A DNA stretch of 64,000 nt, from the NCBI GenBank assembly GCA_018242585.1, contig JAFEBQ010000045.1, positions 1 through 64,000 of the forward strand, given 5' to 3'. A program made the translations under genes and the position numbers. Shown one piece after another: positions 54,736 to 61,891 of the stretch. Every line of letters starts with the position of its first letter. Position 1 is the stretch's first letter. Source of the stretch: Planctomycetota bacterium. GTDB taxonomy: Bacteria > Planctomycetota > Planctomycetia > Pirellulales > PNKZ01. The notes beneath the pieces were generated by a model that saw only the letters and a list, made by a program, of their open reading frames with translations, did not search any database and was not told the DNA's origin.

Positions 54736-55425
54736 TTACAGAATATCCCGAGGCTCGGCGTTCATCGCTCGCAACGCTTCACAGTATTTCACGCCGCAGG
54801 TTTTGCCCCGGTACAGGGCGATCGCTTCCTTGGTCTGCTGCGCGCCGTCGGGCTTGTCCGGATCGTACGTCTGGCCGCGGACCAGCGCCATGAACCGTCC
54901 CAGCCACTCGATCGACTGGGGCCAGACGTCGGTGGTGTCGACGAACACGTCCGGCTCAAAGCCGATCGTGTGCCGCGGGCCGTTGTCATAGAGATAAATC
55001 TTGCGGGGCGGCTTGTACGCCGGCGCGTCGACCAGCGACGACGCGTAGCGCAGAGCAATACCGCTGAGTTCCGACGCGACGACATGATCGTCGTGATGGT
55101 CGGCCCGCCACAACATCAGCGCCAGGTCGGGCTTAATGTCGACGACGGCCTCGGCCACTTTGCGCTTGGTTTCGTCGTTCACGTCAAAGCGGTGCGATGC
55201 GAAGTTCAGATAGCGCATCTCGACGCCATAGAGCCGGCTGATCTCGGTGGTGCCGGTGAGCAGCTCGGTATGCCGCTTGCCGATCGGCGCCCAGTTGGTG
55301 TAATCGCCGATCAGCGACAGTATCACCACACGGTAATGCCGCGCGACGGCCTGCAACATAATCCCCGGCACGCCGAACACGCAGTCGTCATAGTGAGCGC
55401 CAATGGCCAACAACGTCTTGGGCAT
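54736..55425 (-). CDS. PIG-L family deacetylase with AHYDDC motif
   Basis: A 229-residue zinc-dependent N-deacetylase of the PIG-L/MshB (LmbE) family. The usual AHPDDE motif reads AHYDDC here (His11, Asp13, Asp14, Cys15). The first His and the second Asp, expected as zinc ligands, are kept. The third ligand region is HHDDHV (110-115). The family removes acetyl from N-acetylglucosamine-containing compounds. No signal peptide is seen, so it is cytosolic. It is a single gene, convergent with the isomerase-like gene. Confidence 0.85.
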   Translation of the reverse strand: MPKTLLAIGAHYDDCVFGVPGIMLQAVARHYRVVILSLIGDYTNWAPIGKRHTELLTGTTEISRLYGVEMRYLNFASHRFDVNDETKRKVAEAVVDIKPDLALMLWRADHHDDHVVASELSGIALRYASSLVDAPAYKPPRKIYLYDNGPRHTIGFEPDVFVDTTDVWPQSIEWLGRFMALVRGQTYDPDKPDGAQQTKEAIALYRGKTCGVKYCEALRAMNAEPRDIL

Positions 55426-55535
55426 GCTTGCGATTCTCCGTCAGTGTCTTGGGGTCATGAAGCCAGCCGTAGGGTACAGAATTGCTGAGGGGACTCGACC
55501 TCATTTGAACGTCGCTCATGAACTAATTACGAAGA

Positions 55536-55850
55536 TTACGCACGGTATGACTGCAAATGGGCGCACTCGAGCTTTCCACGCACCGAAGTCCAATACTCGA
55601 CACGGGCGTCGTCGTCGATCTCGACCTTGCCTCCATAAAGCTTGTCGGAACCGTCACGTTTGGGCCCGGACACCCAGAATTGCTCCTGTGTCTCGACGTC
55701 AATGCAGTTGTATTTATAGCCGGCGCACCGAAGCAATGTACGTCCAGCGTAGTGATACGAACGGCGAGACTTGGAGAACTCCACCCACCCAATGCGGCCG
55801 GGACCATCAAGGCCCCCGCTCTTGTCTTCAATGTACATGACGCGCTTCAT
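55536..55850 (-). CDS. Conserved small protein of unknown function, AT-richer
   Basis: A 104-residue protein: MKRVMYIEDKSGGLDGPGRI and later RRSYHYAGRTLLRC, YNCIDVETQEQFWVSGPKRDGSDKLYG and DDDARVEYWTSVR. I recognise this pattern as a widespread short family sometimes mislabelled as deoxyxylulose-phosphate synthase; its function is unknown. GC is lower than neighbours. GGAG is about ten bases upstream of ATG 55850. It stands alone and may be a transferred gene. Confidence 0.7.
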   Translation of the reverse strand: MKRVMYIEDKSGGLDGPGRIGWVEFSKSRRSYHYAGRTLLRCAGYKYNCIDVETQEQFWVSGPKRDGSDKLYGGKVEIDDDARVEYWTSVRGKLECAHLQSYRA

Positions 55851-56067
55851 AGCGAGCGCACTCCAATTATTCGATAAATATCTGCAGGTCAGGGATCACG
55901 CACTATTGTCGCACGCTGCATCCCTGACCGCCAAGTCTGCGTTGGGCACTTCCCGTAGGATGCACTACGTGCATCTTATTTTCAGCTTGAACGCGGGAAG
56001 CGATTCACGCGCGAGACGGCGCCAACCGTGTTGGCCATCCGCAAATGTCAATCTCGCGCGGCGTGAT

Positions 56068-56210
56068 GTTAACCCCTCTCCTCCCGGAAGAGGGTGGCGG
56101 CGGTAGCCGCCGGGTGAGGGTCCACGTAGCCCCGGGCGACGCGTTTCAGTTGAGCGACGTTGACCCTCATCCGGCCTTCGGCCACCTTCTCCCGGGGGGA
56201 GAAGGGTTGC
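56068..56210. repeat. Paired palindromic element, GGGTGAGGGT/ACCCTCATCC arms
   Basis: Left part CCCCTCTC, GAAGAGGGTGG, GGCGGtaGCCGCC and GGGTGAGGGT is mirrored on the right by ACCCTCATCC, GGCCttcGGCC, CCACCTTCTCCC and GGGGAGAAGGG. It recalls the element at 19325-19495. Confidence 0.6.
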
Positions 56211-56245
56211 GCGCGCTCGGGGATGATGGAGGCTGGCAGCGTGGG

Positions 56246-56353
56246 GAAGTGATGAATGATGAGTGCTGAGTGATGAATGCCGGCAAGTGCCGATATGTGG
56301 TATGCGCACGAATGCCCCCCACTCATCATTCATCACTCCGCACTCATCACTTC
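56246..56353 (-). repeat. Fold-back of TGATGAGTG words directly after the operon stop codon
   Basis: The left arm (56246-56279) and right arm (56318-56353) are inverse copies built of GATGAATGATGAGTG and GAGTGATGA words. The right arm abuts the stop codon of the threonine-synthase-like gene at 56354. It could end transcription of the operon, but no T-run follows. The same words occur in the element at 36032-36268. Confidence 0.75.
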
Positions 56354-57427
56354 TTACGTGCCGCTTAGCCAGGCGTCGAGTTCCCAGACTGGCTCGAGCG
56401 GCGGGACCATGCGGTCGATGGCGGCCAGGTCTTTGAACCCGATGCCGGTGACCACGCACACCACTGGCCCCGCGCGGAGCTTTCCTTCGGCCTGCGCGCG
56501 CAGCGCCCCGGCCAACGGCGTCGCGGCCGCCGGCTCGCAGAAGATGCCTTCCTCGCGCGCCAGCCGAGCCTGCACCTCCCACACCTCTTCATCTTGCACC
56601 AGGTGCCCCGTGCCGTCTGACGCGGCGCAGGCCGTCAGGGCTTCCTGGCCGTCGATCACCGAGGGAACCTGCAAGCCGCTGATCCGCGTTTCGCAGCGAA
56701 CCGCTTCGGCCTGGGCCGCGCCGCGGGCCAGCGGACCCGCGATCGTCGCGTTGCCGACGGGTTGCACGCACTCGATGGCCGGCGTGCGCTGCACTCGACC
56801 TGCGGCTTTTAACTCGGCATATCCCAGCGCCGTGGCCAAGGCCAAGCCACCGCCACCAGCGCAACAGAACACGTGCGACGCGCCGCCCGGCAGTTGCTCG
56901 GCCAATTCGTACGCAATCGTCTTCACGCCGCACATGCCGACCGGACAGAACTTGAACGCGCTGATCAAGAGCATGTTCCCTGGCAGCGCCGCGCGAGACT
57001 GCAACGCGCCGAGAATCTGCCGATCGACGTCGGCCGTCACGCCAAAGCCGCGAATGCGGTGCAGCCGCGCGCCATAGGCCAGCATCTGGCGACACTTGTC
57101 GGGCGGAGCGTGTTCGACGATGGCAATCTCGACCGGAATCCCCGCCACGGCCGAGTACGCGGCCAACGCCGCGCCGGTGTTGCCGCTCGATGTGGCGATG
57201 ATCCGCCGCTTGCCTTGGGCCAGCGCGTCGGAAACCGCCACGACGCCGAAGCGATCTTTGTACGAGCCCGAGGGGTTCGTCGTTTCGAGCTTGAAATACA
57301 GTTCCGGGATGCCGGCCTTGGGGCCGATCGAGCGCGACCGCAACAGCGGCGTGCTCCCTTCGCCCAACGTCACGCGGGCCGACAGCGGCACCGTCGGCAA
57401 CATCTCGGCCCAGCGCCAAATACTCAT
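56354..57427 (-). CDS. Threonine-synthase-like PLP-dependent lyase
   Basis: A 357-residue fold-type II PLP enzyme. The cofactor lysine is K57 in NPSGSYKDRF, the phosphate-cradle loop for the substrate is TSSGNTGAA (79-87), and a glycine-rich PLP-phosphate loop CCAGGGGLAL lies near 190. It lacks the N-terminal zinc region of longer threonine synthases. The family makes threonine from phosphohomoserine, but relatives carry out beta-eliminations on hydroxy-amino acids. As the last gene of a catabolic operon, coupled by ATGA overlap to the M81 gene, an elimination role is more likely; that is inference. Confidence 0.85.
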   Translation of the reverse strand: MSIWRWAEMLPTVPLSARVTLGEGSTPLLRSRSIGPKAGIPELYFKLETTNPSGSYKDRFGVVAVSDALAQGKRRIIATSSGNTGAALAAYSAVAGIPVEIAIVEHAPPDKCRQMLAYGARLHRIRGFGVTADVDRQILGALQSRAALPGNMLLISAFKFCPVGMCGVKTIAYELAEQLPGGASHVFCCAGGGGLALATALGYAELKAAGRVQRTPAIECVQPVGNATIAGPLARGAAQAEAVRCETRISGLQVPSVIDGQEALTACAASDGTGHLVQDEEVWEVQARLAREEGIFCEPAAATPLAGALRAQAEGKLRAGPVVCVVTGIGFKDLAAIDRMVPPLEPVWELDAWLSGT

Positions 57428-58935
57428 CGCGATCCTACCTTTGCCTGGGCCCCGTTACCGGCCACCCAGGTCATGTCTGGTTCAAACGGATACATCGGCC
57501 GGCGGTGGTGATACTCCAAGCGCCGCAAGTCGGCGCTCGTCACGCCCGGCGTGTCAACCCGGATCAGGTGGCGACAGACTTCGCGATAGGCCGCCACCGG
57601 GGCGTGTACCCCCTTGGCGACCAGGTAGCGAAAGCTTCCCGGGTCGAGCCCGCAACTGACCAATTGGTTCAGGCTCATCGGCGCGCAACGGCGCGAAGTG
57701 ATCATCACCGTCAAACCCGCGTCGGTCGTCACGATGGCCGTTGGTCCCATGTTGAAGTTCACGATGCCCCCGTGGCGAGGGTTCGGCTCGCTGAATTTCC
57801 CCTCGGCAAACCGCCCGACGGTAAACTCGGCGGTCAGAGGCGAACCGTGCAACGCGTCGGTCTTGCCGCCGATCGACAGGGTGACACGCGCGTCGAGCCC
57901 AGCGGCCTGGGCCAATTCATACGCCGCCGGGTCATAAAGACACACAAAACTCGGCCCCATTTGCCGCTGATGCAAGCCGTGAGCCAGCAACGTCCCGTCG
58001 GCCGGCGAACCGCCGCCGACGTTGTCACCCATATCGAGCAGGCAGACTGACCCGTCGAGTTGCACGGCGCGATCGAGCGCCTGGTCCACCGTGATGAACT
58101 GGCCGTTGAACTCCTCGCGCCGCGACCACCAATGGTTGGCCAGATCGTCGGCCAGCATCCTGGCCTTGGCCCAGTCGTTGTTCGTGACCACGACGATGGC
58201 CGAGCCCATTTGCGCCACGTCAGCATAGGGGAAGCCCAGGGCGACGCTGTTGGTCAGCACGCCGGGCGCGGCCAGCATGGCGTCGGCCCGCCCGTACAGG
58301 CTTTGACACGGCTCGGCCGAGGTGAGCTGCCGCTCGATGTTGACGGCCAGCGGCAGCAAGTTCGCCGCCATCGTCGGTCGCACCTCGCCGCCGAGCGTGC
58401 GGGCCATCAGCTTTGCCGCCTCGACACCGCGAGCCCGCTGATCAAGATGAGGATTCGAGCGATAGCCAATCAGCGCGTCACAGGCCGCGACCAGTTGCGC
58501 CGAAATGTTGGCGTGCAGATCGAACGTGGCGATGATCGGGAAGCGCGTGCCGAACCGCGTGCGCAGCCGCGCCAGCCAGTAACCATCGACGTCGGCCGCC
58601 GTCTCGCTGACCGTGGCGCCGTGCGGGGCGGCAAGCAGCCCGTCGAGCCGTCCGGCACGATCGAGGGCGCGGTCCATCCGGGCCAGCAACTCTTCGAGCA
58701 CGCCGCGCTGCATCGTGCCGTACGGCAGCGCGCGGGCCAGGAAGATCGGCACCGCTTCGATGCCCGCCGCGGCCAGTCCCTCGAAGAAGCCTCCCACTTC
58801 GTGGTGCGCGTCGGCCATCCGCCGCTCGATCTCGGCCCCTTCGCAAAGCAGGTCTTGCTCGAAGTGGGCGAGCGTGGTTTGACCGTTGATGAACGTGTTC
58901 GACTCTTGCAGCAAGCCGACAATTCCGACGCGCAT
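57424..58935 (-). CDS. M81-family (MlrC-like) metallohydrolase
   Basis: A 503-residue metal-dependent hydrolase of the family named after microcystinase C. The N-terminus MRVGIVGLLQESNTF fits the family start. Asp139 and His141 (FDLHANIS) and His163 (YRSNPHLD) keep the +2 and +22 spacing I recall for the MlrC zinc ligands; APHG at 103-106 is another family block. The C-terminal domain has LLDMGDNVGGGSPADGT. Family members cleave linear peptides or other amide bonds, often on non-standard compounds. It lies 12 bases behind ridA-like and overlaps the PLP gene. Confidence 0.9.
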   Translation of the reverse strand: MRVGIVGLLQESNTFINGQTTLAHFEQDLLCEGAEIERRMADAHHEVGGFFEGLAAAGIEAVPIFLARALPYGTMQRGVLEELLARMDRALDRAGRLDGLLAAPHGATVSETAADVDGYWLARLRTRFGTRFPIIATFDLHANISAQLVAACDALIGYRSNPHLDQRARGVEAAKLMARTLGGEVRPTMAANLLPLAVNIERQLTSAEPCQSLYGRADAMLAAPGVLTNSVALGFPYADVAQMGSAIVVVTNNDWAKARMLADDLANHWWSRREEFNGQFITVDQALDRAVQLDGSVCLLDMGDNVGGGSPADGTLLAHGLHQRQMGPSFVCLYDPAAYELAQAAGLDARVTLSIGGKTDALHGSPLTAEFTVGRFAEGKFSEPNPRHGGIVNFNMGPTAIVTTDAGLTVMITSRRCAPMSLNQLVSCGLDPGSFRYLVAKGVHAPVAAYREVCRHLIRVDTPGVTSADLRRLEYHHRRPMYPFEPDMTWVAGNGAQAKVGSR

Positions 58936-58947
58936 GGGTCGCTTCCT

Positions 58948-59322
58948 TTACTTCCCGGCGAAGGCCATCATTTCGACTTCAAATTTCAACGCCGTGCCCA
59001 GGCACTCGACAATCGTCGTCCGCGCCGGGAAGGGCTCGCTGAAGAACTCACAGTAAATCTGGTTGTACTCGGCCAGGTCAGCCGGGCTGGCGACGTAGCT
59101 GCGCACTTGCACCACGTCGGCAAAGGTCAGTTTCGCCGCCGCCAGGATGCGCCGGGCGTTCTCGAACGAGCGGCGCATCTCGCCGGCGAAGGTGTCGACG
59201 ACGATCTTGCCCGCGTCGTCGACCGAGGCTTGCCCCGAGACGAACACGAAACCTCCGGCGCGGATCGCCGGGCTAAAGGGCAAATGGCTGGCCGGCACGC
59301 CGGGCCCGCGAATCACTTCCAT
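58948..59322 (-). CDS. RidA-family enamine/imine deaminase
   Basis: A 124-residue small protein of the YjgF/RidA family, a trimeric cytoplasmic enzyme that hydrolyses reactive enamines and imines from PLP elimination reactions to 2-oxoacids and ammonia. Family blocks seen: GFVFVSGQ, VVQVRSYVA with the arginine that binds the carboxylate, YNQIYCEFF and PARTTIVECLG. ATG 59322 starts the usual fold and has AGGAACGG upstream. It is third in the five-gene operon. Presence next to a PLP lyase fits its known role well. Confidence 0.92.
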   Translation of the reverse strand: MEVIRGPGVPASHLPFSPAIRAGGFVFVSGQASVDDAGKIVVDTFAGEMRRSFENARRILAAAKLTFADVVQVRSYVASPADLAEYNQIYCEFFSEPFPARTTIVECLGTALKFEVEMMAFAGK

Positions 59323-59347
59323 CGCTAACCGTTCCTTTCTCGGTGAA

Positions 59348-60010
59348 CTACAGAACTCCATACTTGTCGTAAGCGGCCTGAGCCTTCATGCCGCCGCGAA
59401 TGGCGTCGCGCGTGACGTTCTCGGCGTGGACCTTCTCCCAGGCCCGGCGAACCACCTCGACCTCGACGCGGCGCGGCACGACCACTACGCCGTCGATATC
59501 GGCGATGACCAGATCGCCCGCGGCGAACGTCACGCCGTCAATTTCGACGGGGACGTCGACGTCGATCACGCGCTGGCGGTCTTTCGAATCATAAATGCAC
59601 ACGCCGCGCGCAAAGACGGCGAAGCCCATCCGCGTCATCTGAGCCACATCACGGACCGCGCCGTCGACGATCGTGCCGAGGCAACCGCTGTTGCGCGCGG
59701 CCGTCGACAGCAACTCGCCCCAAATACCCGAGCGCATCGACCCGGCCGCCGCGGCAATCAGCACGTCGTCGGCCTGACAGCCGTCGACCGCTTTCAGTTC
59801 CAATTCGTACGGCCGCGGATCGGCATGGGCCATGTCGGCCCAGAGGGTCGTTTTGCAGCGGCCGACGAGCACGCCCGGCGTCGTCATGGGGCGCAACTGG
59901 ACGCGCGGCGATTGCTGACGCAAGCCGACGGCATCGAGCGCGTCGCAAACGACGGCGCTGGTGAACTTTTCGCGCATCATCGGCAAGGTGATTTCACTGG
60001 TCTTCGACAT
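59348..60010 (-). CDS. RraA-family aldolase/decarboxylase
   Basis: A 220-residue protein of the RraA/HMG-aldolase family. The active-site block GxxxGELLSTAA (94-105, SGIWGELLSTAA) and TIVDGAVRDV with Arg120-Asp121 are intact and mark catalytic members rather than the RNase-E inhibitor. These class II enzymes cleave 4-hydroxy-4-methyl-2-oxoglutarate or similar 4-hydroxy-2-oxoacids to pyruvate and a second oxo compound, and decarboxylate oxaloacetate. ATG 60010 has GAGGAG upstream. It is 28 bases behind the transporter gene in the operon. Confidence 0.9.
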   Translation of the reverse strand: MSKTSEITLPMMREKFTSAVVCDALDAVGLRQQSPRVQLRPMTTPGVLVGRCKTTLWADMAHADPRPYELELKAVDGCQADDVLIAAAAGSMRSGIWGELLSTAARNSGCLGTIVDGAVRDVAQMTRMGFAVFARGVCIYDSKDRQRVIDVDVPVEIDGVTFAAGDLVIADIDGVVVVPRRVEVEVVRRAWEKVHAENVTRDAIRGGMKAQAAYDKYGVL

Positions 60011-60038
60011 CGACGCTCCTCGCTTCCTCGACGGTGAT

Positions 60039-61673
60039 TCATTCATCCGCAAACAACGGCTGGTCGGCCCGGATCAACAAGCCCGCCAGCATGCCAATGG
60101 CACAGGCCAGCGCGCTTAAATAGAACACGACGTTCCAGCCATAATACTTCTGGGCCCAGGCCAGGGCGATTGGCCCCAGCCCCGCGCCCAAGTTCCCCCA
60201 CATGTTCCCCCAGCCAACGACCGAGCCGACGTGTCGGCCGCCGACGTCCTGGGCAAAGGCCCAGATCGACGGCACACCCAGATCGGTCGCGAACGCCATC
60301 GCCGACAAGGCAACCGTCACGGCCCACGGCGAGTCGAGCCAGGGACAGGCGGCCAAAGCGATCACGCTGACAACCTTCGAGCCGCCAAACGGCAGCGCGC
60401 GGCCCCACCGCAACCCCAGCGTGCGCGTCAGCCAGTCGGTCAACCAGCCGCCGAACAACATCCCGCCGCACGATACCACCAACGGCACCGTTGTCATCCA
60501 GCCGCGCTCTTCGATCGGTACCGAGAATTCGTCGGCTAGATAGGTTGGCGACAAGGTGATGATGAACACCCAGCCAAAGTTCACGAAGAACTGGGCCAGC
60601 GAGTTGAAAGTCATGTTCCAGTTCAACGCTAGCGCGCGCCAGGGAATCGACTCGGGCTTGCCGGTCTGTGCCAGTGCGGGTGGCTCGCCGGCGGTAATCA
60701 ATTGGGCCTCGGCTTCGTTGCAACGGCGATGCTCGCGGGGCCAATCGCGGACCATGAACCAGAAGACCAGCCCCATCAGCACGCCGCCAGCGCCATAGAC
60801 CAACAGCGTCGGCCGCCAGCCAGCGCCGTGCAACTGCTTGAGCGAGCCGGGAAACGCCTTCTCGATGACCAGCCGGTTATAGCGGGCGATTTGCCACGTG
60901 TTCCGATCGGCGATCGGCACCGCTTCGATCGATCTGGCATCGGCCGACAGCCACAATGTCGTCGCGTCGAGCCCCTCGAAACAGTTGGGCGAAGCCAACA
61001 GCGCGTTGAGCGTCAACAGAATCTGCTCGTGACTCGGGTTGGCGCCGGGCAATTGCGCGCGAAGCCGCTCGCGCAGCGGGTTCAACTCGGCCGGCTTGGT
61101 GGACGTCCAATGCTCTTGCAACTTCTGGGCGTCCAGCACATCGCCAGTCGAGAACAACGTCGGCGCATCGCTGGGGACAAAGCCGACGATCAGCAGCGCC
61201 GTCAACAGGTTGGCCCCCGCGCCGCCGGCGCGACCACCGAACGCGACGACGCTGCTGGCCCAGCCGCGCGCGTCGCGCGGCACCCAATGCTTGACCAGGA
61301 CGGTCAACGTGGGATAGGCGCCGGCCTGGGACAGCCCCAGCGCCAATCGCGCCAACAGCAGCGTCCAGAGATTGTTGGCCAGCGCAATCGAAATGCCGAA
61401 CACTGACCAGCCGACCAGATAGACCGTCATCATCTTGCGCGGCCCGAAGCGATCGGTCAGCCAACCCGACGGCACCTGCCCGGCGGCATAGGCCCAGAAG
61501 AAGACCCCCATCGCCCAACCCAACTCGACATCGGAGAGCAACAAGTCTTCGCGAATGTAAACCGCCGCCACCGACAAGCAGACGCGCTCGAGATACAACA
61601 ACACCGCCGCGCACGTGGCCGTGGCGATGATCAAGTGACGCACGTGCGTCGGCCGTTCGGTCGATTGACTCAT
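60039..61673 (-). CDS. MFS transporter with 120-residue extra loop
   Basis: A 544-residue inner-membrane permease of the anion:cation symporter kind (GudP/NanT/hexuronate group). TM1 carries YLERVCLSVA, the motif after TM2 is GWLTDRFGPRKMM, and later GGWLTDWLTRTLG. Between TM5 and TM6, normally joined by a short link, residues about 168-287 form a hydrophilic loop, expected outside the cytoplasm. The family imports organic acids such as glucarate, hexuronates or sialic acid. It is first in the operon. ATG 61673 removes 100 residues of non-membrane sequence that the open frame would add. Confidence 0.9.
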   Translation of the reverse strand: MSQSTERPTHVRHLIIATATCAAVLLYLERVCLSVAAVYIREDLLLSDVELGWAMGVFFWAYAAGQVPSGWLTDRFGPRKMMTVYLVGWSVFGISIALANNLWTLLLARLALGLSQAGAYPTLTVLVKHWVPRDARGWASSVVAFGGRAGGAGANLLTALLIVGFVPSDAPTLFSTGDVLDAQKLQEHWTSTKPAELNPLRERLRAQLPGANPSHEQILLTLNALLASPNCFEGLDATTLWLSADARSIEAVPIADRNTWQIARYNRLVIEKAFPGSLKQLHGAGWRPTLLVYGAGGVLMGLVFWFMVRDWPREHRRCNEAEAQLITAGEPPALAQTGKPESIPWRALALNWNMTFNSLAQFFVNFGWVFIITLSPTYLADEFSVPIEERGWMTTVPLVVSCGGMLFGGWLTDWLTRTLGLRWGRALPFGGSKVVSVIALAACPWLDSPWAVTVALSAMAFATDLGVPSIWAFAQDVGGRHVGSVVGWGNMWGNLGAGLGPIALAWAQKYYGWNVVFYLSALACAIGMLAGLLIRADQPLFADE

Positions 61674-61891
61674 AGGCGCTGGCGGGACGTTCGGACGGCG
61701 CGCGGGGCAGGGGAGCAACAACACGCTGGGGGCAGGGCAAAGCGGCTCTGATCTTAGCACAAACGGGGAAGGTGCATTCACTTTTTCCGTTGACTTTTGC
61801 CGATCAATCAGAGTAGATTGATACTTGCTCTCCGGCCCGTTTTCCCTCCCCCTTGCCGACCACCCTCCCTGGCTTTCCGCGGGCTCGTTCC

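Larger units (their letters stand above)
55851..56353. other. Repeat-rich gap downstream of the five-gene operon
   Basis: No gene. It holds a hairpin GTAGGATGCACT-acgt-type near 55957-55977, a paired palindromic element (56068-56210) and a fold-back (56246-56353), the latter two listed separately. Confidence 0.5.
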
